Positions 9,995 to 18,812 of a stretch of DNA of 64,000 nt are shown in pieces (position 1 is the first letter of the stretch; each line of letters opens with the position of its first letter). Both the position numbers and the translations under genes were made by a program. A model generated the notes under the pieces. That model saw nothing but the letters and a program-made list of their open reading frames with translations, was not told where the DNA came from and searched no databases. Source of the stretch: Chloroflexi bacterium HGW-Chloroflexi-10 (GTDB taxonomy: Bacteria > Chloroflexota > Anaerolineae > Anaerolineales > Anaerolineaceae); assembly GCA_002840755.1 (NCBI GenBank), contig PHBZ01000005.1:116036-180035 (forward strand). Direction: 5' to 3'.

Positions 9995-10210
9995 TTAATG
10001 GATGGCCTCCCGTGTATGCACTCGAAAATAGAAACCATCATTCAGTACAATAATTACAAGACTTCTACCCAAAGGATTATACTTTCGGAAAGTTTTCTTG
10101 TCGAACTGCCAATGTTCGTGTTTTTTTACATTCCCCGGTACAATACAAAAGAGAAACTGCGGAGAAGAACGAAAACAACCCCTGTAAACGATTTTTTCAT
10201 TCTCTTTCAT
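9995..10210 (-). CDS. Possible small protein of unknown function
   Basis: A 71-codon ORF begins MKENEKIVYRGCF and ends just 36 bases before the aminotransferase gene on the same strand. Its ATG is preceded by AAGGA at a good distance, which is the main support. The sequence is basic and has one hydrophobic stretch (SLVIIVLNDGFYF). I recognise no family, and the composition is also compatible with a chance ORF in an AT-rich divergent intergenic region. A longer in-frame start at 10312 is less likely. Confidence 0.3.
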   Translation of the reverse strand: MKENEKIVYRGCFRSSPQFLFCIVPGNVKKHEHWQFDKKTFRKYNPLGRSLVIIVLNDGFYFRVHTREAIH

Positions 10211-10335
10211 GTTTTTCCTTAAAACATGGTTAAATTGATAATAAATATTAAAAGGCAATTCAGCAGACATTTGACCCGCTAGATGAATAATGAATTCATG
10301 AATATTTACCATAAACTGACAAAAAAGGCAGATAA

Positions 10336-11238
10336 ATGAAATTACCTCAAATTGAATTAATTACCTCTCCTAATTGGAAAGAATACGAATTATTGGACAG
10401 CGGCAACGGGCGCAAATTGGAACGCTACGGTATATACCAGTTAATCCGCCCCGAACCGGAAGCAATCTGGACCCAATCCCTTCCAAATACCGTGTGGGAA
10501 CAGGCTCATTGTGAATTTATATCAACAGCAGAAAAAAACGGCGGGCATTGGGAAACCCGAAAAGAAATGAACGAGCGGTGGCAAATGCAATATAAGGGGT
10601 TACGTTTCTGGGTGCAAAATACAGCTTCGCGGCATCTCGGTCTTTTTCCGGAACAGGCCGCCCAATGGGATTGGATTCAAAACCAGGTAAAAGCCTCTAA
10701 GAGTAAGATAAATGTGTTAAATCTCTTCGGTTACACCGGAATTGCCAGCCTGGCAGCGGCCAAAGCCGGCGCTCAGGTAACCCATGTGGATGCCGCCCAT
10801 AAAGTCAACCTGTGGGGCCAGGAAAACCAGGCGCTATCTGGTATTTCAAATCAGTCAATCCGCTGGCTGGTGGACGACGCTTTCAAATTCGTCAAACGCG
10901 AAATTCGCCGTGGATCAAAATATGAAGGAATCATTCTGGATCCACCTAAATTCGGTCGGGGACCCAAGGGGGAAGTATGGGAATTTTATAAGATTTTACC
11001 TGATCTACTGGAAGGTTGCCGCCAGATTTTAGCGCCGCAGCCTCAATTTGTTTTACTGACCGCCTATGCTATCAAAGCTTCGGCTCTCACACTTTATTAT
11101 GGTGTGGAAGAGTTGATGCATAAACAAAAAGGCGAAACAACGGTGGGAGAAGTCTTACTGCCTGAAAAATCAGGCAAACACGCCATCTCCATGGCCATCT
11201 TTGCCCGTTGGTCCAGCAGCCTGACAACAAATAAATAG
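10336..11238 (+). CDS. Class I SAM-dependent RNA methyltransferase, RlmI/RlmK-like
   Basis: The 300-residue protein has the SAM site VLNLFGYTGIASLAAAKAGA, the acidic VTHVDAAHKV, and the catalytic-region motif IILDPPKFGRGPKGEVW. DPPKFGRG after a Rossmann fold is typical of the RlmI/RlmK-like family that methylates 23S rRNA, but the N-terminal PUA domain of RlmI is absent and replaced by about 100 residues of unclear type. The target RNA is therefore uncertain. An AAGG site precedes the ATG and proC follows 14 bases downstream. Confidence 0.85.
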   Translation: MKLPQIELITSPNWKEYELLDSGNGRKLERYGIYQLIRPEPEAIWTQSLPNTVWEQAHCEFISTAEKNGGHWETRKEMNERWQMQYKGLRFWVQNTASRHLGLFPEQAAQWDWIQNQVKASKSKINVLNLFGYTGIASLAAAKAGAQVTHVDAAHKVNLWGQENQALSGISNQSIRWLVDDAFKFVKREIRRGSKYEGIILDPPKFGRGPKGEVWEFYKILPDLLEGCRQILAPQPQFVLLTAYAIKASALTLYYGVEELMHKQKGETTVGEVLLPEKSGKHAISMAIFARWSSSLTTNK

Positions 11239-11252
11239 ACATTGGAGGAACA

Positions 11253-12101
11253 ATGAATAGCAATACACGTTTCGCGGTTATTGGCGCCGGGGCAATGGGC
11301 GAAGCCATCATTGCTGGCCTCATTCGGCAAAATCTAACTACGCCAGAACATATCTCTGCGTCCGAACCACGGGAAGATCGTGGAAAACTACTCAGAGAAA
11401 AATATGGCATCAACATTACCAGCAGTAATCTGATTGCCATCACAGAAGCTGACGTGGTAGTGCTGGCGGTGAAACCCCAAATACTCCAAAAAGTGCTGTT
11501 GGAATTAAATGGCAAAATTCCGCCGGAAGCTGTGGTGATTTCAATCATCGCTGGGGCGACTGTGGATAATATTGCTACCGGATTGAGGCACACCGCAATT
11601 ATCCGCACTATGCCCAATACACCCGGCCAAATTGGCGAAGGTATCACCGTATGGTACGCTGCTAAAAGCGTTAATCCAACTCAAATGGAAAATGGAACTT
11701 TAATGCTGAAGGCCCTTGGGGCGAATGTCCAGGTGGAAGAAGAATATTACCTGGATATGGCTACCGCTGTTTCAGGCACTGGGCCAATGTATGTCTTTCT
11801 CTTCATGGAAGCCATGATGGATGCTGCAGTCCACCTCGGGTTTTCACGACACATCGCCGAGCAGTTGGTAATTCAGACTATTCGTGGTTCGGTGGATTAT
11901 TACGAGACCCAAAACGTCCATGTTGCCGACCTGCGCAATAAAGTTACCTCCCCAGGCGGCACATCAGCTGCTGCATTGTATTATCTGGAAAAGGCCGGAT
12001 TCCGAACGGCCATCTCTCGTGCAGTCTGGGCAGCCTACGAACGATCCCAACAGCTTGGTAAAGGCAAACTTGAGCAGCATCCGGAAAAAAACGGTGACTG
12101 A
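11253..12101 (+). CDS. proC: Pyrroline-5-carboxylate reductase
   Basis: ProC reduces 1-pyrroline-5-carboxylate to L-proline with NAD(P)H, the last step of proline synthesis. The 282-residue sequence shows the Rossmann motif VIGAGAMGEAIIAGL, then ADVVVLAVKPQ, IIRTMPNTPGQIGEG, and the conserved C-terminal dimerisation signature SGTGPMYVFLFMEAMMDAAVHLG with VTSPGGTSAAALY. GGAGG lies just before the ATG. It follows the methyltransferase gene closely and is probably co-transcribed with it. Confidence 0.95.
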   Translation: MNSNTRFAVIGAGAMGEAIIAGLIRQNLTTPEHISASEPREDRGKLLREKYGINITSSNLIAITEADVVVLAVKPQILQKVLLELNGKIPPEAVVISIIAGATVDNIATGLRHTAIIRTMPNTPGQIGEGITVWYAAKSVNPTQMENGTLMLKALGANVQVEEEYYLDMATAVSGTGPMYVFLFMEAMMDAAVHLGFSRHIAEQLVIQTIRGSVDYYETQNVHVADLRNKVTSPGGTSAAALYYLEKAGFRTAISRAVWAAYERSQQLGKGKLEQHPEKNGD

Positions 12102-12272
12102 TTCTGGAGCAGGATAAGTAATTTACACTCTCCATCCCCCCACACAACTCGATATGATCTGATTGTGATTTGGATTCCAAAACCGTAAAATTTAATTTAC
12201 TACGTTTAATTCAGACCCAAAGTTCTTTACAACTTTGTGCCTGAAATATTTTGACATAATAAAGGTAAGCGT

Positions 12273-13805
12273 ATGCCAGAAATTTTCGAATGTCCATCTT
12301 GTGGTGCGCCGCTTAACCATATCCAAAGCGACCTACTAATAACTGAATGCCCGTATTGCCACGCATCGGTCATCGTACCAGAAAGTTTGCGTCCAAACCA
12401 GGCTTTTAGTCAACCCAACTTGCCAGACTTGGGGTTGGGCATTGGCACACTGATCAACCAGGCCGAACAAATCAAGCAAATTGTCTCCATCGCTCAATCA
12501 GGCAATAAACTTGAAGCCATTAAACGTTTCCGGGAACTCACTGGTAGTGGTTTAAAAGAAGCCAAAGACGCAGTGGAAGCCCTTATGGAAGGCAAACCGG
12601 TGACTCTGACCGGAAGTTCTGCCGCGCAACCATCCTCATATGGGAGTAGTACAAATCAAATCGAAAATATTATCGTCCTGGCACGTTCAGGCAATAAATT
12701 AGAAGCCATTAAACGTTACCGCGAATTAACTGGATTGGGATTAAAGGAATCCAAAGATTCCGTGGAAGCCCTTGTGGAAGGTAAACCAGTTAATTTTAAC
12801 AGTGTCCAGGTTACCCAGACTGAGCCTTTAAATATTAGTATGGAAACTGCAAAAAAAGTCGGAGCTGCCAGTGCTGCAGGCTGCTCATTGGCAGGTATTC
12901 TTGGTCTCATTGCTATTCTACTTCTGACAGGGATTCCAATTCTTTTTGCTATGGCAACCCCTGGTGGTCCGCTATTTTCGTTCTGGAGTCGCATCAATCC
13001 CACGGCTTTTGCACAATTGGATCTGGAATTTGGCAGCGAAGGCACCGGAAACGGATTGTTGGATGATGCCCGTGTCATTGCTGTTGATCCTTCAGGCAAT
13101 ATATTGGTGGGTGACTATGACGATGGTCGCATGCAACGTTTTGATGAAAATGGAACATTTCAAACACTTTGGACAATCCAGGAGGATGCCTACCTTTCCT
13201 CACTGTTCATCGATCAAAACAACATTGCTTATATGGTATATCGTGGTGATCTTTGGCGTTATAACAGTGCAACCGGCGATCTATTGGGCAAAATGGATGA
13301 TCCGGAGGACGATCCTTATTTCGACTACGCAGCCCAAACACCGGACGGTGATATTATCGCTGCTGCTGGAGAAACATTAATCCGCTATGCACCTGATGGA
13401 CAAATTACCTGGCAGATTGAAAAAATCATCACAGAAGCCACCGGTGATAGCGATAACATCAATGCGCTGGCTTTGGACGGTTTGGGAAATATCTATACTT
13501 TTACTACTTTCGACGAATCCGTTCTAAAATACAGCCCACAAGGAAAATTTATCACGCGTTGGGGTAGCCCGGGAGATGAAGAAGGCCAATTCTCTGCTAT
13601 GCAGGCCATTGCAATTGACGGCTATGGACGCGTCTACGTCAGTGATTTCCACGGAATTCAGGTGTTTGATAGAGATGGCCGGTATATTGATACAATAACA
13701 ACACAAGGGATCGCCTTTGGTATGACAATCCATCAGAATAATACTTTGTATATAGTAACCAGCCAAAACAAAATTGGGCGTTACGTGTTACCAGAACCAG
13801 ATTAG
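12273..13805 (+). CDS. Zinc-ribbon / two L12-like repeats / transmembrane / beta-propeller protein
   Basis: The 510-residue protein has an unusual domain order. A zinc ribbon (C7, C10, C26, C29) is followed by two copies, about 60 residues apart, of a 37-residue unit with SGNKLEAIKRFRELTG and GLKEAKDAVEAL (residues about 72-110 and 136-174). These closely resemble the C-terminal domain of ribosomal protein bL12 (IKxVREITGLGLKEAKDLVE). One transmembrane helix (about 200-226) leads to an outer NHL-like propeller (about 245-505) with repeats such as IAIDGYGRVYVSDFHGIQVFD. The role is unknown; a membrane sensor linking outside and cytoplasm is possible. Confidence 0.85.
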   Translation: MPEIFECPSCGAPLNHIQSDLLITECPYCHASVIVPESLRPNQAFSQPNLPDLGLGIGTLINQAEQIKQIVSIAQSGNKLEAIKRFRELTGSGLKEAKDAVEALMEGKPVTLTGSSAAQPSSYGSSTNQIENIIVLARSGNKLEAIKRYRELTGLGLKESKDSVEALVEGKPVNFNSVQVTQTEPLNISMETAKKVGAASAAGCSLAGILGLIAILLLTGIPILFAMATPGGPLFSFWSRINPTAFAQLDLEFGSEGTGNGLLDDARVIAVDPSGNILVGDYDDGRMQRFDENGTFQTLWTIQEDAYLSSLFIDQNNIAYMVYRGDLWRYNSATGDLLGKMDDPEDDPYFDYAAQTPDGDIIAAAGETLIRYAPDGQITWQIEKIITEATGDSDNINALALDGLGNIYTFTTFDESVLKYSPQGKFITRWGSPGDEEGQFSAMQAIAIDGYGRVYVSDFHGIQVFDRDGRYIDTITTQGIAFGMTIHQNNTLYIVTSQNKIGRYVLPEPD

Positions 13806-13837
13806 CATCGATCAAAATCAAAGAAACGGAGTCAATA

Positions 13838-14773
13838 ATGATTTATCGCAAATTAGGCAAGAGTGGTGTAAAAGTTTCCGTTGTCGGCCTTGGCACCAAT
13901 CGTTTAGGTTCCCAAAATACGCCTCAGGCAGAAGTGAATCGAATCATCGATCACGCACAGGAATTGGGCATCAACCATCTGGACTCAGCCAATGCATACC
14001 AGGATGGCAACACAGAAATTGTGTTGGGTAATGCGATAAAAGGAAAGCGAGACAAATTTTTCCTGGCTACCAAGTTTTTCTTTCCAGTTGGTGAAGGTCC
14101 TAATGACCGTGGCGCTTCGCGCTATCATATTTTTAACGCTGTTGAAGCCAGTCTGACCCGTCTGCAAAGTGATCACATTGACCTCTACTACGTACATCGC
14201 TGGGATGTGGATACCCCGATTGAAGAAACTTTGCGTGCCCTGGACGACCTGATCAGAATAGGTAAAGTGCGCTATATTGGTGCCTCCGATTTCGCTGCCT
14301 GGCAATTAGCCAAAGCTAACCTGTTAGCAGAATTCAAAGGCTGGTCCGCTTTCACTGCAATCCAATCTCATTATCATATACTAGAACGTACGGTGGAACG
14401 TGAAGTGCTGCCTTACTGTCGTTCAGAAAACATGGCGTTTATTCCGTATTTTCCTTTGGCAGGCGGTTTTCTCACCGGAAAATATAAAGCCGGCCAACCA
14501 GCCCCAGCCGGCTCTCGTGGAGAATCGAGTGAATATGTTCAACAATACATGACCCCTGAGAATTTCAATCTGGTGGAAAAATTAACCGCCTGGGCAAATG
14601 CGCAAGGTCATGAAATGAATGAATTTGCCATTGCCTGGCTGTTAGCACAACCACAGGTCGCTTCCGTTATTTCCGGCGCAACCCGCATGGAACAGGTTCT
14701 ATTGAATGCTCGTGCGGCAGACTGGGAATTATCAGCGGATGAAATCAAGGAAGTAAGTGCAATTCTTGGGTAG
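13838..14773 (+). CDS. Aldo/keto reductase
   Basis: This 311-residue NAD(P)H-dependent oxidoreductase has the catalytic tetrad of the AKR superfamily: D49 (HLDSANAY), Y54, K79 (LATKF) and H120 (YYVHRWD). It also has the cofactor-binding region near the C-terminus (VASVISGATRMEQVLLNA). The overall pattern matches the YghZ/Kvbeta-like group. AAACGGAG precedes the ATG. The physiological carbonyl substrate is unknown. It follows the propeller-protein gene by 32 bases. Confidence 0.93.
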   Translation: MIYRKLGKSGVKVSVVGLGTNRLGSQNTPQAEVNRIIDHAQELGINHLDSANAYQDGNTEIVLGNAIKGKRDKFFLATKFFFPVGEGPNDRGASRYHIFNAVEASLTRLQSDHIDLYYVHRWDVDTPIEETLRALDDLIRIGKVRYIGASDFAAWQLAKANLLAEFKGWSAFTAIQSHYHILERTVEREVLPYCRSENMAFIPYFPLAGGFLTGKYKAGQPAPAGSRGESSEYVQQYMTPENFNLVEKLTAWANAQGHEMNEFAIAWLLAQPQVASVISGATRMEQVLLNARAADWELSADEIKEVSAILG

Positions 14774-14864
14774 ATGCTAATCAACATTAAGGTTCTGAAA
14801 AAACCAAGAATTTCTATACCGAAATGAATTGACAATCTTTCCGCCCTCCTCTACACTTTAATCC

Positions 14865-16415
14865 ATGCTTGCCAGAGTATTCTCCTGCGGGGTTATTGGA
14901 TTGGACGGTGTGGTCATCGAGGTCGAAGTCGATACCGGCAGCGGCCAGCCTAAAGTATTAATTGTTGGTTTGCCGGATGCCGCCGTGCAGGAAAGCCGTG
15001 AGCGGGTCCAATCCGCGGTGAAAAACAGCGGATATTTTTTCCCGCGCAAACGGGTCACTGTCAACCTTGCTCCTGCTGATGTGCGCAAGGAAGGCCCGGC
15101 TTATGACTTACCTATCGCTGTAGGAGTTCTTGCTGCCAGTGGACAAATAAATCCGGCCAAACTGGAAAAAAGTCTGGTGGTAGGGGAACTCTCTCTGGAT
15201 GGCTCTTTACGGCATGTCCGTGGCGTTTTACCCATGGCAGCCCTCGCACGTCAATCCGGATTTGAACGCTTGATTGTCCCCAGCATAGACGCCGGTGAAG
15301 CCGCGTTGATTCCGGGTATTGAAGTCATTCCCGTAAGTTCACTTGCTCAACTGTGTGATTGGTTGTCCAGTTCCATTAGTATCGCCTACCAACCTCAAAT
15401 CGAAGATAGTATCTCACCTGTCCAGAAATATATGACTGATTTTCAGGAAATAAAAGGACAGGAACATGTAAAACGAGCTTTGGAAGTGGCTGCCGCCGGT
15501 GGCCATAATGTACTCATGGTTGGTCCGCCTGGCTCCGGAAAAACATTAATGGCGCGTGCTTTACCTTCCATCCTGCCCACCATGACGATTGATGAATCAC
15601 TGGATGTTACTCGAATTTATTCCGTTGCCGATCAACTCCCGCCGGATACACCATTGATGCGCAACCGGCCATTCCGCTCCCCACACCACACCATCAGTCA
15701 TGCCGGGTTAGTCGGTGGAGGCAATTGGCCGCATCCCGGTGAAATTTCTCTTGCACACCGTGGTGTTCTGTTTCTGGATGAATTACCCGAGTTTGGTTCA
15801 CGCGTTCTCGAAGTGATGCGGCAACCCATGGAGGACAAGGTGGTCACCATCAGCCGCGCCTCGGGTTCGCTCACCTTTCCGGCCAATTTTCAACTGATCG
15901 CGGCCATGAATCCCTGTCCTTGCGGGTATTTTGGCGATCCTATCAAACCCTGTACCTGTGCGTTAGGTATGGTAAGTAAGTATCAGAAACGCATATCCGG
16001 ACCCTTATTGGACCGGTTCGATATCCATATCGAGGTACCACGGGTAGATTATGATAAACTTACCCAGTCGCGGTTGGGCGAATCATCCGGTCAGATTCGT
16101 GAACGAGTAGAAAACTCCCGCCACAACCAGATACAGCGCTTTGTTCAGGAACAAATCGACCCCGATCAACCAGTAAAAATCCGCACCTGCAATGCTGACA
16201 TGGGACCTGCTGAAATTCGCAAATATTGCCAGGTAGACGCGTCAGGCGAACAGATCATGAAAGCTGCCATGCGTCAGCTGCAGCTTTCAGCACGGGCCTA
16301 TCACCGTATCCTCAAACTGGCGCGCACCATTGCAGACCTGGCCGACAGCAAACTAATTGCACCCAATCACCTCGCCGAAGCGCTGCAATACCGGCCAAAG
16401 TTGATGGCGGAATAG
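14865..16415 (+). CDS. comM: YifB/ComM family Mg-chelatase-like AAA+ ATPase
   Basis: The 516-residue protein begins with the Lon-like N-terminal fold typical of YifB/ComM ([34 protein letters not shown]). It then has an Mg-chelatase ATPase core: Walker A GPPGSGKT (220-227), Walker [11 protein letters not shown] and the cysteine-rich loop [13 protein letters not shown]. ComM proteins are hexameric helicases that promote branch migration during natural transformation and recombination. Length matches the family (about 505-515). I see no strong ribosome site before the ATG, which suggests weak translation or a leader effect. Confidence 0.93.
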   Translation: MLARVFSCGVIGLDGVVIEVEVDTGSGQPKVLIVGLPDAAVQESRERVQSAVKNSGYFFPRKRVTVNLAPADVRKEGPAYDLPIAVGVLAASGQINPAKLEKSLVVGELSLDGSLRHVRGVLPMAALARQSGFERLIVPSIDAGEAALIPGIEVIPVSSLAQLCDWLSSSISIAYQPQIEDSISPVQKYMTDFQEIKGQEHVKRALEVAAAGGHNVLMVGPPGSGKTLMARALPSILPTMTIDESLDVTRIYSVADQLPPDTPLMRNRPFRSPHHTISHAGLVGGGNWPHPGEISLAHRGVLFLDELPEFGSRVLEVMRQPMEDKVVTISRASGSLTFPANFQLIAAMNPCPCGYFGDPIKPCTCALGMVSKYQKRISGPLLDRFDIHIEVPRVDYDKLTQSRLGESSGQIRERVENSRHNQIQRFVQEQIDPDQPVKIRTCNADMGPAEIRKYCQVDASGEQIMKAAMRQLQLSARAYHRILKLARTIADLADSKLIAPNHLAEALQYRPKLMAE

Positions 16416-16423
16416 GAAATGAA

Positions 16424-16642
16424 ATGAATAACCCCCAACCCAAGAACCCTTTACACGGTATTACTTTGGAAAAGATTGTAACCCGGCTGGTTGAACATTA
16501 CGGCTGGGAAAAATTAGGACAGTTAATTGATATCAAATGTTTCCAGATTGATCCCAGCGTAAAATCCAGTCTTATATTCTTACGAAAAACAGAATGGGCT
16601 CGCAAAAAGGTGGAAGATCTGTATTTGCATACCTTTAATTAA
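16424..16642 (+). CDS. VF530 family small DNA-binding protein
   Basis: This 72-residue protein has the family pattern [31 protein letters not shown] and [22 protein letters not shown]530/DUF2132 proteins have a DNA-binding-like helical fold, with no established cellular role. The ATG at 16424 lies 8 bases after the ComM gene stop, suggesting a shared transcript. A longer in-frame ORF starts within comM, but the conserved part begins here. Confidence 0.85.
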   Translation: MNNPQPKNPLHGITLEKIVTRLVEHYGWEKLGQLIDIKCFQIDPSVKSSLIFLRKTEWARKKVEDLYLHTFN

Positions 16643-16654
16643 CCTTACTGCTGA

Positions 16655-17683
16655 TCAGGCGTCCAGTGCTTTTGGTTCCTCTGTCACGCGCTGACGTGCT
16701 TCCGGAATCATAAAAAATAAGGCCATCGGGATTAAAATAAACCCCAACGGAATCATCTGGCGTGCTTCCTGAATTTTGCCGGTTACCATATGTGCCGCCA
16801 CAAAAACCGGTGCAATCCAAAACACGCTGCGTAAAAAGCGTGGACTTTTAAAATACCCAAGAATGGCCAGAAACCAGAATATCGAAAATACCAGGAACAG
16901 GTAAATATACTCTCCATAGAAAATGGCTTCATACGGGAAAATAAGCTCTGCCCAAATCCCCTGAGTGTTTTCTGGCCAATGAAATGCTCCCCCCAGATGT
17001 GGATGGAAGCGGGTAATATAGCGCAGAACACCCTGCCCTAGGAAAGCCGGAACTGCCAGCAATACCGTACGCAGTCCAATTCGCAGCAAATGGGTAAATT
17101 TCAAAGACCGCGCACGATACAAAAAATAACCCAGAGGCATCACCAGCATTGTTTCGTTGGTTAAACCACCACCCAAAAACAGAATAAAACAGAAAAGCGC
17201 GTCTTTTTCCTCACGCATAGCCCACAATCCGCTCACGAACAGCAGCATCAGCAGTGGGGCACTCTCCTGCATATCCTGAACCATAAAACCAATCATCAGA
17301 CCAGCGCTCAAAATCATCACACCGGCAAAACTTTCAATTGCGCTAAACCACTTACGCAAAAAGTAATGAAACACAACAAATGCAAGAAAGACAAATATCA
17401 GCCGAGAAACGGCATAACTGGTGACGATCGAAAGATCAAATACCTGTCGCAAAGCTTCAGGAACCAGATACTGCAGCACCCGTGACTGCTCATTATTGAA
17501 ATACTGAAAAGCCATCAATGCCGTATGGTTTTCTACCAACTTACCGCTTAACCAAGCGCCGGTGTGACGCAGTTTAAGTATCAGATCTGTAAAGGATATG
17601 AAAAAATAGATCGGCACATATATTATTGCTTCGCGATTACCTGCTAATCGCTTCAGAAAAGAAAAAATGCTTTTTTGAATCAT
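16655..17683 (-). CDS. Polytopic membrane protein of unknown function
   Basis: The 342-residue protein has about eight hydrophobic segments, for example IIYVPIYFFISFTDLIL, LIFVFLAFVVFHYFL, SAPLLMLLFVSGLWA and FFGEYIYLFLVFSIFWFLAIL-like stretches. Short basic loops separate them and the C-terminal tail is charged. The layout is reminiscent of GT-C or polysaccharide polymerase-type membrane proteins, but I see no diagnostic DxD or other catalytic motif, so no function is assigned. It converges with the VF530 gene with only 12 bases between stops. Confidence 0.75.
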   Translation of the reverse strand: MIQKSIFSFLKRLAGNREAIIYVPIYFFISFTDLILKLRHTGAWLSGKLVENHTALMAFQYFNNEQSRVLQYLVPEALRQVFDLSIVTSYAVSRLIFVFLAFVVFHYFLRKWFSAIESFAGVMILSAGLMIGFMVQDMQESAPLLMLLFVSGLWAMREEKDALFCFILFLGGGLTNETMLVMPLGYFLYRARSLKFTHLLRIGLRTVLLAVPAFLGQGVLRYITRFHPHLGGAFHWPENTQGIWAELIFPYEAIFYGEYIYLFLVFSIFWFLAILGYFKSPRFLRSVFWIAPVFVAAHMVTGKIQEARQMIPLGFILIPMALFFMIPEARQRVTEEPKALDA

Positions 17684-17752
17684 GGTCTCACATCGTTTAA
17701 ATAATTGGATATCGTTTTAAAAAATCTTCGATTGAAATCCGCAATAGTATAA

Positions 17753-18007
17753 CACCAAAAAACCATCACCCATATCATCTTAACGATTAATGGTCAGGAA
17801 ATTATCATTCTTATGAACGGATTGAAATACGTTTATTCCATCCTATCCAACATCCGTGTGCATGCCAATGCTACTCAATGGATTACCAAACATGAAGAAA
17901 AGGATTGGATCACTTTCATTACCTGTCAGCAAAATGATGAAAAATCAAAATCGTATCGATATCGCCGTGTTGTTCGCGCAGTATTGATCAAAGTGGTTGA
18001 GGAGTAA
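17753..18007 (+). pseudogene. C-terminal remnant of a sortase gene
   Basis: An open frame after a TAA at 17750 reads, from about 17792, GQEIIILMNGLKYVYSI, then WITKHEEKDWITFITC and YRYRRVVRAVLIKV, ending with the sortase C-terminus. It holds the catalytic Cys context (TFITC) and catalytic Arg context (RYRRVVRA) of class E-like sortases common in Anaerolineae. The upstream two thirds, including the catalytic His (TGH motif), are missing: I find no match in the upstream 100 bases. An ATG at 17813 opens only 64 codons, too short for a sortase. It is best read as a 5'-truncated pseudogene. Confidence 0.65.
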
Positions 18008-18012
18008 AAAAC

Positions 18013-18054
18013 ATGAATAACCAGAGTGAAAAACAAATAATCATCAATAGATGA
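18013..18054 (+). other. Possible truncated gene start after the sortase remnant
   Basis: A 13-codon frame (MNNQSEKQIIINR) starts 5 bases after the sortase remnant stop and is preceded by GAGGAG, a good ribosome site that overlaps the end of that frame. The frame stops at once, and no sensible continuation is seen in the other frames before msrA. It may be the start of an eroded second gene of a former sortase operon. Confidence 0.25.
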
Positions 18055-18175
18055 AGTTTTCTGAAATCCTGTGGTTTTACTCTATCGCAGGCATGTCCTT
18101 AGCCTTCTCACTATCTGCTAATATGGCTACCAATTGGATTAATCAGTTGAAAGTTAAACCTAAAATCAACCTGAT

Positions 18176-18727
18176 TCAATCCGATTTTAATTTGTCTTCA
18201 TATAGTTGGTGGAACTTTTGTATCTTCGGATGGATCACCACCTGGCAGTAACCTGCCCAGGGATTTTTTTGAAAATATTGCTGATGATGTTCCTCTGCAA
18301 TATAAAACTCGTCCAGTGGAACAACCTCGGTCACAATCGGTTTGGAAAAATTCCCACTAGTATTTAATGACCTGATTTTTGCTTCGCAAATTTTCTTCTG
18401 AAAATCTGTATGATATAAAATTATAGAGCGGTATTGCGGACCTACATCAGCACCCTGTCTGTTGGGGGTGGTTGGGTCATGCACATGGAAAAATATCTCT
18501 AACAAATCATCCAACTGAATTACATTAGGGGAGAATGTTACCTGTACCACCTCAGCATGCCCGGTGAAACCGCCGCATACCTGCTGATAGGTAGGATTCT
18601 TCATCGATCCCCCGGCATAACCCACTACAACACCCGTTACCCCTCTTAATTCAGCAAAAATCGGTTCAAGGCACCAAAAACAACCTCCACCGAGTGTAAT
18701 AACTTCATTTTGATTCTGTTCACTCAT
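18176..18727 (-). CDS. msrA: Peptide methionine sulfoxide reductase MsrA
   Basis: MsrA reduces methionine S-sulfoxide in proteins, using the catalytic cysteine of GGGCFWCLEP (C16, with C19 as second Cys). Other hallmarks are VVGYAGG, YQQVCGGFTGHAEVVQV, DPTTPNRQGADVGPQYRS and the C-terminal EEHHQQYF. I chose the ATG at 18727 because AGAGGTAAG directly precedes it; an upstream in-frame ATG at 18748 has no such support. The 183-residue length fits the family. Confidence 0.95.
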   Translation of the reverse strand: MSEQNQNEVITLGGGCFWCLEPIFAELRGVTGVVVGYAGGSMKNPTYQQVCGGFTGHAEVVQVTFSPNVIQLDDLLEIFFHVHDPTTPNRQGADVGPQYRSIILYHTDFQKKICEAKIRSLNTSGNFSKPIVTEVVPLDEFYIAEEHHQQYFQKNPWAGYCQVVIHPKIQKFHQLYEDKLKSD

Positions 18728-18812
18728 CTTACCTCTATGATCTACCACTTAAAAACCAATAATTTTTTCAAGTATAGCCATCTATAGTAAGTTGTGCAAA
18801 AAATAGCATAAA

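Noticed and set aside
12102..12272. Possible tRNA or regulatory RNA upstream of the L12-like protein
   Set aside because: I looked for the T-arm GGTTCRANYCC and for acceptor-stem pairing and found none; other gaps were checked the same way with no tRNA seen.
18051..18251. A 66-codon plus-strand ORF across the end of msrA
   Set aside because: It overlaps msrA in antisense for its last third and has no family match. It may contain a relic of the gene after the sortase remnant, but it is not supportable as a gene.
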